Assembly (NCBI RefSeq): GCF_035222375.1 | Contig: NW_026946363.1 | Span: 2,604,001 to 2,668,000 of the forward strand | DNA length: 64,000 bases | Reading direction: 5' to 3' | Source of the DNA: Podospora pseudocomata | Lineage: Eukaryota > Ascomycota > Sordariomycetes > Sordariales > Podosporaceae | Shown here: piece by piece, positions 1 through 8,279 of the stretch | How positions within the stretch are numbered: the stretch's first letter is position 1 | Layout: the number at the start of each line of letters is the position of its first letter | Notes under the pieces: model-generated | What the model saw: only the letters and a program-made list of their open reading frames with translations | Databases searched by the model: none | Told to the model about the DNA's origin: nothing | Program-made: the position numbers and the translations under genes

Positions 1-1943
1 CTCACAAACTCCTCCGCCTCCTCCTGACTGACAAACCTGATCCCCCAGTTCACATCCGCCGAGACCGACTTCCTCACCGGCTGCTCCCCCAACTCGCTCC
101 TATCAACCCCCCTCGCATAATCCCACAACCTCTCCCCCGTCTTCGGCCCCAGAACGCTCACCAACCTCTCCCTCGTCGTCCCCCTTATATCCTTCACAAA
201 CCTGATCCCCATCTCCTCCAGCCTTCCCCCAATACTCCCCGCCACCCCAGGCAGCCCCTCCACCCCCAACTCCCCAATCGAATCCAACACCTCCTCCGGC
301 CGAATCTGATGCTGCCCCGCCGGCTTCGCCCTCCTCAGCGCAACCTTGGCCAGCAGCACATTCCCCCCGATCCCCACCGAAACCTCACACCCCGTCCTCC
401 TCCTCACCTCCGCCCTCAACCCCCTCGCAATCTCCTCCGCCTTTTCCTGCTCCCAACAAATGCTCTCCTCACCCCCCACCCCCGTCGACCCAACCCCCCT
501 CAGCACCACATCAGTCACATCAACCAACGCCTCATCAATGCTGACACTCTGTACCACACCCCCCACCCCCAACAAAACCTGATAAAAAGCCTCGCTCGCC
601 TTTTCATACCCCGCAAAGTCGTACGGCAAGACCTTCAACCCTGGGCAGAGCTCCAGCGCGCGCTTCATCCACATGCCGTTTTTGACTCCAAATTTCCTCG
701 CGGGGTAGTTGCAACTGGCAATCTCGGAGCCGCTGCCGGAACCGTGGGCTACGACGGTGGGTTTGTCGGCGTATTCGGGGCATTTCTGGAGGGAGATGGC
801 GCAGAAGAAAGAGTCAAAGTCTACGTGGAGGATGTATCTTCTCTGGTTGGGTTTCCGCTTGCTGGAAGGACGGGAGCATGATTGCGAGGTTAGTTTCTGG
901 AGGCGGGATTTGAGGTCGGATTTCCAGGTTGAGAGGTGGTGGAGACGGGAGGTGGCGTAGTATTTTGATAAAAAGTCGGGGTTGGCGGTGGAGGATTCGC
1001 GGACTTTGGGGTCAGAGAGGAGGAGGGCGTTGTGTTCTTCCGAGGTTAGGGGTTTGTTTGGGATGGGTTTGGGTTTGGGTGGTGGTGGTGGTGATGCCAT
1101 GGGGTCGGGAGAGGGTGGTTTTTGGGCTGATCTGGGAGGTTCGTTTTGAGGGTTTGAGGGTGTGTCGAGGTCCATGGCATCGTCGATGTCGTCGATATCC
1201 TCGTGCTTGGAGTTGTGGGTTTTGAAGGCTGGTCTTGGTTGAGAGGGGCTGCTGGACTGTTGTGAGGCTAGTTGGGAGGACTTTTGGAACTGGCTGTTGT
1301 AGAAGCTATCACGGGTTTGTTCTCGATAGCTCGTGGGAGACTTCGATTGGGGTTGTTGGCTCGTCATTTTGTTTCCGTCAAACTTGATGGTCTTTTGCCG
1401 TGGGCCTTGTTCGATGACGCGGTAGTCGGTCCATGGTAACAGCTTTCCGGCTTGGATGGAGTCTACCACCCAGGACGGCTTGACGACACGGTAGTTGGTG
1501 AAGTCGAGGGACTTCTTTGGCGGCATGGCCGAGGCGATGATATGTGTTGCCGTGGTTTTGCCATCGAGGTATTGCAGAAAGCCAGCGCCATGTTGAACGA
1601 GCTCTTTGTGAAGGCTATATACCTTATGCATCAGTTATGAGATCCGGATACTAAATATATATACATATATATGTGGTGTTGGAGAGAAAACTCACACATG
1701 AAGAGGAGGTTGAGTGTAGCCCGTGACATGCGCCACGATTCCCTTGAAGATCTGCGGCTTATCGCCCTTTTCTGCGCGATACTCGACGTCGAGGTTCTGA
1801 AGCTTGAGTTTCTTTCTCCGAAAATAGTCGCCAAATCCCCCAAAGGCGCTGGCCTCGTATTCCTCTCCGCCTTCATCAGCAAACTCATGGCTCGCGATGC
1901 GCTTCTGCACCGCAGCCGAGTTCTTTTCCAAGCGACTCCCCAT
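1..1943 (-). CDS. rev1: REV1-like Y-family DNA polymerase / deoxycytidyl transferase, 3' end beyond window
   Basis: Translesion synthesis protein that inserts dCMP opposite damaged bases and scaffolds polymerase zeta in the nucleus. Exons 1943-1696 and 1614 to the left edge; the 81-nt intron 1615-1695 has GTGAGT/ATATAG borders. About 620 residues are visible. A BRCT domain spans about residues 65-150 (IFKGIVAHVTGY, then the THIIAS and WVVDSI blocks). The Y-family palm begins with HVDFDSFF near residue 346, followed by the PARKFGVKNGMW fingers segment, and the catalytic SIDEA motif has Asp/Glu near 443-444. HhH-like and little-finger sequence follows up to the edge. Start: ATG of MGSRLEKN, where family-like sequence begins; upstream in-frame codons contain no better ATG. 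The C-terminal Rev7/polymerase-binding region lies outside the window. The gene shows a very sharp change from C-ending to G-ending codons near 650. The family call is firm. Confidence 0.93.
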
Positions 1944-2429
1944 GTCGGATAACCAAAGCTGTTGTAGACGCGGTTGAGCGATAACAATGACATCATCCAA
2001 CGGCAGCTGAGAGAGTTGTTGGTGACGGTTTCATGTCGATGAAAAGACCAAATACTGTCAAGTCAGTCGACGAAAAAGATATCGTATCAAATAACTGCCG
2101 TTACTCCCAAAAAGCAACCAACACTCGGCCGAGTTTGCTCTCACTCCAAGTGGCAAAGAACCTCTTTGGCCTGTCCTCAAAGGCCCCGTTTCCGGCCTTG
2201 ATGCCTGCCCCACCTCACAACGCGTGGTCCCGTGACTGGACCCTTTGCAACTAAAACTAGCTAACCCACTGTAACCATGACGCCTAAACCCGCGCCCACT
2301 TATATTTAGCTATACGTGCTTAGCCTTGCAAGGTTCCTTGCGCTCACTTTGCGACAAAGCTTCTTCAACACCAAACAAAACATCAGCTCTTTTCCACCCA
2401 GAGCGCATTGCACATCCTTACTCCCCAAT
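1944..2429. promoter_or_regulatory. Divergent intergenic region REV1/RED
   Basis: This 486-nt gap separates the two outward-facing start codons, so it should hold both promoters and leaders. An in-frame open stretch without ATG (from 2316) precedes the RED start. I see no other gene. Confidence 0.6.
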
Positions 2430-4049
2430 ATGAACAACCAAGAATTCCGAAAACTTCTCCTCTCCAAGGCCTCCTCCTCCACCAACAACAATGACACCTC
2501 CCCACCACCACCACCACCACCACCACCATCCCGCCCAGCAGCAGCAGCCGCGCTCGGCTCCAGACTCAAATCCAGCATCCCCATGACCCCCCGATCAACA
2601 GGTCGAGTCGACTTCGCGAGGCAACTAGCAGAGCAAAAAAACAAGCAGTTCGAAAAGACAGCCAAACGATTCCGGACCTCGGCCCCGAAAGGGTCCCGGT
2701 TCGCAGAGGGCTACGTTGACCGCGCCAGGCAGAGGGAGCAAGAAGAGGAGGATGAGAGAGCGGAACGATTGAAGGCGTTGGAGGAGGCTTTCAAAAAGGA
2801 GGAGATCGACCGGGAGACGTACGACCGGATGCGCAGTCAGATTGCTGGGGGTGACTTGGCGAGTACGCATCTTGTCAAGGGGCTTGATTTTGCTTTGTTG
2901 AGGAGGGTGAAGCAGGGGGAGGATGTCTGGAGTGGGAAGAAGGCAGGCGAGGATGAGCGTGGGGAAGAGGGGGAGGTGGAGGAGGATGTGGATGGTGTCC
3001 TGGAGAAATTGGCTGATGCTGAAGTCAAGGCTGTGACCAGGGAAAAAGTGCGGAAGAAGGGGCAGTTTGCGACTGCTGCGTTGAATCCAGGGCAGAAGAG
3101 GTCGAGGAATCAGCTACTGGCTGAGTTGAAGGCGGCAAGGGAAGCGGCCAAGGCGAAGGAGGAGTCGGGTCTGGGGTCCAGGTTCAAGAAGATTGGTGCG
3201 AAAAAGACGCCGGGGACGAGGATAGAAAAGGATAGCATGGGTCGGGAGATTCAGATCACTGTTGACGAGGACGGCCATGAGGTGCGAAAGATTCGGAAGG
3301 TGGACCACAAACTATTAGAGGAGGAACAAGACAGGGAAGCGGCCGCGCTGGCATCTCGCGGCGTGCTTGGTATGGAGGTGCCAGAGTTCTACAGGAAACA
3401 GCAGGAGGAAGCCGAGAGGGCGGCAAAGGAAGAGGAGGAGAGCAAGGAGATCAGCATCTTTGATGACGCGGGCTCCGATTACGACCCATTAGCTGCGCTC
3501 GAAGACTCGGACTCGTCATCTGATGAGGATAAGAAGGCGAGATCAGACTCGGCAGCTGTGCCACCACCACCGAAACCTAGCTCCGGCCCTCCAGAGGAGA
3601 GAGATTATTTCAAGAATTTCAGAGGAGGAAAGGTGGATCTTTCGACGGGCCAAACATACAAGGCGCCGTCTTTGGATGATCCCTTGCTGCAGGCGGCACT
3701 CAAGAAGGCAAAGGCAAATGGCGCACTGGAGAAATCAGAGGAGGAGATCAAGGCCAAAGAGCGGGAAGAGAGGCTCAAGAAGAAGCTGCAGGAGTCGTTG
3801 CGCGATGATGAGGATATGGACATGGGATTTGGGTCAAGCAGACTGGAGGATGATGCTGACTTTGAGGAGAAAAAGGTGAAGCTGTCTGAGTGGGGTGAGG
3901 ATGGGGATGGGGATGGTGATGGCTATGAGGGAGGTGGTGGGGACAAGAAGGAGAAGAGGAAGAGGGGTGGGAAGAAGAGGAAGGGCGATAAGAACAATTT
4001 TGAGGATGTTATGCGGGTGATGGAGAGGCAGAAGGGCGGGTCTAAGTGA
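2430..4049 (+). CDS. RED/IK-like spliceosomal protein
   Basis: Single-exon gene of 539 residues, close in length to animal IK/RED, a component of the activated spliceosome. The ATG at 2430 gives MNNQEFRKLL, the family's N-terminal motif; the frame is open further upstream but has only near-cognate codons. After a Pro run at about residues 23-32 (CCA repeats) comes the RED_N-like region: VDFARQLAEQKNKQF, KGSRFAEGYVDRARQRE and STHLVKGLDFALL. Next are long charged helices (Glu/Lys/Arg), then DYFKNFRGGKVDL and DDPLLQAALKKAKA, and a strongly basic Lys/Gly C-terminus. The RED dipeptide repeats of metazoan proteins are not seen, as is usual in fungi. It sits 572 nt before the kinase gene on the same strand. 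The coding strand becomes G-rich after about 2740. Nuclear localisation is inferred from the family and the basic tail. Confidence 0.85.
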   Translation: MNNQEFRKLLLSKASSSTNNNDTSPPPPPPPPPSRPAAAAALGSRLKSSIPMTPRSTGRVDFARQLAEQKNKQFEKTAKRFRTSAPKGSRFAEGYVDRARQREQEEEDERAERLKALEEAFKKEEIDRETYDRMRSQIAGGDLASTHLVKGLDFALLRRVKQGEDVWSGKKAGEDERGEEGEVEEDVDGVLEKLADAEVKAVTREKVRKKGQFATAALNPGQKRSRNQLLAELKAAREAAKAKEESGLGSRFKKIGAKKTPGTRIEKDSMGREIQITVDEDGHEVRKIRKVDHKLLEEEQDREAAALASRGVLGMEVPEFYRKQQEEAERAAKEEEESKEISIFDDAGSDYDPLAALEDSDSSSDEDKKARSDSAAVPPPPKPSSGPPEERDYFKNFRGGKVDLSTGQTYKAPSLDDPLLQAALKKAKANGALEKSEEEIKAKEREERLKKKLQESLRDDEDMDMGFGSSRLEDDADFEEKKVKLSEWGEDGDGDGDGYEGGGGDKKEKRKRGGKKRKGDKNNFEDVMRVMERQKGGSK

Positions 4050-4315
4050 GCTATCCGCTGTAGAGTAATGTTTGATCCAAGAAGGAAACAACACATGGCT
4101 ATGCTCCTTCAACACTGTTGTTCTTATATCTTCTTGTGTCTACCGTTCCATGATATGTCTTGTCTGTTCCAAATCCAAAAAGATAGGAATGACATCGCAA
4201 GTATAGCTGAGGTTAGGTAAGGCTGCTTGGTGCAAGGTACGGCCCCACCCAAGACCCCGACCCTTGGGCGGCTGCGGCTTGGGCGAATTAGCGAGCGGCT
4301 GGCAGCATGCATTGC

Positions 4316-4351
<36 letters not shown>

Positions 4352-4621
4352 TGGCAGGACGCAACCTAATCCTCCTACAACATCTATCTCAAGCTGACAC
4401 TTTTTTGCGCAAACCGACTTTTCTAAAGGACAGGATCCTCGGTTCATCACATTGATTTGCTCACAGCACAGCGCAAGCCATACCCGGAAGACCAGCCCAA
4501 ACACGAAGCCCGTCCCTCGGTTGAGTCGGCTCCTAATCATTACATGCGATTGCGCGCCCGGCAACGAACGACAACAGCAATAACAAAACACCACGATTGA
4601 GCGCGCCCCAAACCGCCCACC
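4050..4621. other. Intergenic region RED to kinase, with (CAG)9
   Basis: Contains the RED 3' end and the promoter/leader of the kinase gene. The only structure I see is the CAG triplet run at 4317-4343. No convincing coding sequence. Confidence 0.5.
4317..4343 (+). repeat. (CAG)9 trinucleotide microsatellite
   Basis: Nine perfect CAG units, followed by CAA. It lies 279 nt upstream of the kinase ATG, probably in its promoter or 5' leader, and is outside any supported reading frame. Confidence 0.9.
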
Positions 4622-5926
4622 ATGTCCCAAATACTCCTCGACTTCCTCCACCCCCTCCTCACCTCTTGCCTCCCCTGCCTCCCGGGAACCCCCACCCTCA
4701 AGATCAACTCCCGCTCCCTCAAGATCCTCCGCCTCCTCGGCGAAGGCGGCTTCTCCTACGTCTACCTGGTCCAGTCCCTCTCCTCCCCCAACCACGAGCT
4801 CTACGCCCTCAAGAAAATCCGCTGCCCCTTCGGCGCCGAATCCGTCGCCCAAGCCATGAAGGAGGTCGAGGCCTACAAGATATTCGGCTCAACCCCCGGC
4901 ATCATCCACAGCGTCGATTACTCCATCGCCACCGAGCGCGGCGGCGGGGAGGAGAGCAAGACGGTTTATGTCTTGCTGCCGTATTACAAGCGGGGGAATC
5001 TGCAGGACATGATTAATGCTAATTTGGTGAATCATTCCAAGTTTCCTGAACGGAAGCTGATGGGGTTGTTTTTGGGGGTCTGTAGGGCGCTGAGGGGGAT
5101 GCATGTTTACCAGGGCGGTGGCGGGGCAGGGGCGCAAGAAGAGATGGTTGTGCCGGGGAGGAAACGAGGGGGCAAGAATACGGTGAACGGGGGGGCGGAT
5201 GTGGACGATGAGCAGGAGCAGGGGAGGAGTTTGCTGACGGAGGATGAGAGGGTCACGCAGGCCAGGGAGACGGGGGGGAAGAGGAGGAGTTATGCTCATA
5301 GGGATATCAAGCCCGGTTGGTGTCCCTGGATTTGTGTTCTTTCGACAAACATGGAAAACTGACGGAAAACAACAGGAAACATCATGATCTCCGACTCGGG
5401 GGATGAACCGATCCTCATGGACCTCGGTTCGGTGGCTGAATCCCCTCTCCCAATCACCTCCCGCTCGTTGGCTATTGCAACGCAGGATACTGCTGCGGAG
5501 CATAGCACCATGCCTTACCGGGCTCCGGAACTGTTTGATGTCAAGACGGGGACGGTGGTTGACACAAAGGTTGATATTTGGAGCATGGGGTGCACGCTGT
5601 ATGCGTGCTTGGTGGGGAAATCGCCGTTTGAGATGAGGTCGGATGAGACGGGGGGGTCGCTGAGTATTTGTGTGCTGAGTGGGGATTGGAGGTTTCCGGA
5701 TGAGGGGCCGGGGGCGAAGAAGAATAAGGGGAAGGGGCCAGTTTCTCCTGGGGGCACAACGGCGGCGGCGGCGGCGGCTGCGACAGAAGAGGAGAGGATT
5801 AGTGAGCCGATACGGGAGGTGGTGAGGAGGTGTTTGAGGGTTGAGCCGAGTGAGAGGCCGGACATTGATGAGCTGATTGAGATGGTGGAGCGGGTTTTGG
5901 AGGTGCTGCCTGAGGATGCTGCTTAG
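4622..5926 (+). CDS. NAK/STK16/Env7-type serine/threonine protein kinase
   Basis: Exons 4622-5315 and 5376-5926 (60-nt intron inside the catalytic loop codons), 414 residues. The N-terminus carries Cys16 and Cys19 in a CLPCLPG context, matching the palmitoylated N-terminus of Env7/STK16 kinases, which act on vacuole or Golgi membranes. Glycine loop GEGGFSYVYL at 40-49; ATP lysine K64 (YALKK); catalytic HRDIKPGN with Asp228; the metal-binding triplet is DLG (Asp247) rather than DFG, as usual in this family; then MPYRAPELF and VDIWSMGCTLY. An insert of about 65 residues rich in Gly, Arg and acidic residues lies just before HRD, where most kinases have a short alphaE turn. An Ala run (GCG repeats) is near the C-terminus. 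Likely role: membrane-associated trafficking or vacuole-fusion kinase; substrate unknown. The 3' end is convergent with the nucleoside hydrolase. Confidence 0.9.
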
Positions 5927-6324
5927 GCGGGGTGAAGATGGGTGATATATGATGGGTTTTTTTTTTTTTGGTTTTGTTTGGTTTTTTTTTTGGGGGGGGG
6001 GGATTTTTGGTTTTTTTGGGGGTTTCTTTTTTTCAAATTTTTATTTTATTTTAAGTTTTTTGGATGTTGATATTGGGGTGGCTCATGCCTGGCGTTTTGG
6101 GTGTTGAGCGGGCATCTTTCTGCAAGATGATATCTTGCTCTGGGAGGAATGATTAGATAGATAAAATTTGAACTGCAGTGATTTTTGATTTTGATTGGAT
6201 ATTCTACGCTAGTAAACTCTTTTGAAATCTTTCAAATCTACTATGAACATCACATATCCCAAAGATCATCCACCACCCCCCGTCCGTCTATTCAACCCTC
6301 TATATCTTTTCCATCCAAACAACT
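5927..6324. other. Convergent 3' intergenic region with G/T-only tract
   Basis: Separates the 3' ends of the kinase (+) and nucleoside hydrolase (-). From 5953 to 6002 the + strand contains only T and G in long homopolymer runs, and continues so to about 6026 with one A. Otherwise AT-rich, with no gene. Confidence 0.6.
5953..6026 (+). repeat. G/T-only low-complexity tract
   Basis: Fifty nucleotides of pure T/G (runs of up to 14 T and 12 G), then a single A and more T/G. It is in the likely 3' UTR of the kinase. Such runs are prone to slippage and assembly error, so exact run lengths should not be trusted. Confidence 0.85.
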
Positions 6325-7591
6325 CTAAGCAGTAGGAACCCCGGCCTCTTGCTTCACAGCCCTGGCCCTCTCATTCGCCTCGTCCGCCCTAGAGATACAC
6401 TCCTCCAACACCCTCCAAAAAACCCCCAAGTCCAACCCCCTAGGTATCCTCACCCCTTCCTCGCCTGGGGGTAGCAATCTCGCGGTGACCTGGCCCGTCC
6501 TCGCACCAGCTTTGGCATCTTCGTAGCTCCCCTCTGTGACGACACTTACCTCGTACCTCTCCCCCTTTCCCTCCATACCCACCCCCACAGAGGGGTCATG
6601 TTCATAAAATGGGATTTTATGCCCCCCTTTTTCGTCCAGCCCAGATAGTACCGCCGCAACAGCCAAGGGGTCGTGCAGCGGCGGGCCTTCGGTTATGCCA
6701 AAGACGTCGGCGTAGGTTTTCGCAAAAAACAAGAGCAGCTCGACGAGCATCTGCCTCAATTCCGTCTTGCCCCTCCCGGGCACCATCCCCTCCTTGCGTC
6801 CCTCGGGTCCGTACAAGATCAGTTCCTGAACCTGGGCGGTGGTGAGGCACAGGTGCGTGACATCCAACGGGATCAACGTCGTCTTCTTGGACAGTTCCCC
6901 ATGTGTCAGCAGGAACGCCGCCGCCTCAGGGTCGGCAAGGATGTTGAACTCCGCAAACTGGGTCCAGTTCCCCACCCTCGGCACTCCATCAACGGTCCCC
7001 AAGACCGCGGCCGTGAACCCGTTTCCTATCGCGCCTCCCATCAACGACAGCCCGGCAACGTGCTGGATGAGTTCAGGGTACTTCATAAACAATGCCGCCG
7101 CGTTGGTAAAACTCCCCGTGGCCACCACCCAAGCTGTCCCCCGGGGGGTGGATTTGAGAGCTTCGTATGCCGCGTCGATGGCCGGGATGGTAGCCACGGG
7201 AGGGACAGCCGGTGGGGGGAGGAGCTCTGTCCCGTCGAGACCAGTTTCGCCGTGGATGTCCGTCGGTGGGTGCATGGGTGGCCGGAAGAGGGCTTTGGAG
7301 GCGCCGATGTAGACGGGTATGGAGGCTGACTGGGAGATTGCCGTCAGAATGGACGTGGCGTTGTGGGTTGTTTTTTCTAAAGAGGCGTTGCCGAAGACGG
7401 TTGATACCCCCAGGATGCGGATGGCGGGGTGGTAGGCTGCGAGGAGGATGGCGAAGGTGTCCTGGGGCGGAGGGGAGGGGGGGCAGGCATGTTAGATATT
7501 ATCATCTAGGGGATGTAAACATGAGGAGAGGGAGACTTACATCGTGTCCTGGATCACAGTCTAGCCAGACGGGGATGCGGGTGTCGCTCAT
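6325..7591 (-). CDS. Inosine/uridine-preferring nucleoside hydrolase (Urh1-type)
   Basis: Hydrolyses the N-glycosidic bond of ribonucleosides to free base and ribose (pyrimidine and possibly purine salvage; also nicotinamide riboside in yeast Urh1). Exons 7591-7541 and 7461-6325; the 79-nt intron (GTAAGT/CCCCAG) falls between the two Asp of the signature. The protein is 395 residues. The N-terminal DCDPGHDD (11-18) is the Ca2+/ribose-binding signature. IHGETGLDG, ATGSFTNAA, the LSLMGGAI block, FAEFNILADPEAA and the C-terminal LHDPLAVAAVL (His280, Asp281) complete the active site. There is no signal peptide, so it is probably cytosolic. An ORF-only reading starts at an internal Met and loses the catalytic N-terminus; the intron restores it. 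The family is sure; nucleoside preference cannot be told from sequence. Confidence 0.93.
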
Positions 7592-8279
7592 CTTGAATGT
7601 TGGGTGAGTGAGTGAAGTCTAGTTACCCCTCACTTTGAGATCTATCAAGTATTGAAAAGATGATGAAAGTTGAAAGCGTCGCAAACAAATCGCAGTATCT
7701 CACAGCCAAAAAGGAAATGAATGAGAGGCTCTCTGTTACAGGGTGTCAGAACCAACCTGCAAAGTGAGATGAGTAAGAGCCGTTCTTATACGTGTTCCTC
7801 CTAGCATGGTCGGCTGAGGCGGTGTTGACAGGTCAGGGGTCCACCAACTCAACGGCGTTGAGCTTGGATGGGCTTGGTTGATCGCCCAATTAGGAAGCTT
7901 GCATCAAAACAACCAGGTTTCCATATCTTCAAGGACAAGGACCAGTCCTGTTACAAATCGAAAAAGAGGTTTGGGAATATAGCATAGAGAAGAGTGGCAA
8001 AAACCACTTGTACAAAGAGAAATCATCTCCGGAAAACACCTCTCTATTCCCAGAGCTCAAAACTCCACGGCAATGATAATACTTATAAAACTCCCCATCA
8101 ACCCAATCCATCCATCCATCCATCCATCTACCAGTCCCATCCCCCACCCCATACCTTCTCATACCATCTCATCCATCTGATGAAGCCCTCGAGACAGAAA
8201 AACCCTTATAACAATAAACCCCCCTTCCCCCTCGTGCAATAGTAATAACAGATCTTGTACACATCAACAAACCAACCCA
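7592..8279. other. Intergenic region: promoter of nucleoside hydrolase, 3' end of CLIP gene
   Basis: Non-coding. The only structure noted is a TCCA/CCAT tetranucleotide run at 8107-8129, in or near the 3' UTR of the CLIP gene. Confidence 0.5.
8107..8129 (+). repeat. (TCCA)n tetranucleotide microsatellite
   Basis: Five to six tandem TCCA units between genes. The complementary unit (GGAT) recurs at 44126-44156. Confidence 0.8.

Noticed and set aside
4140-4455. Small frames with poly-Ser or poly-Leu runs around the CAG repeat
   Set aside because: The runs are translations of the (CAG)9 microsatellite; nothing else supports coding.
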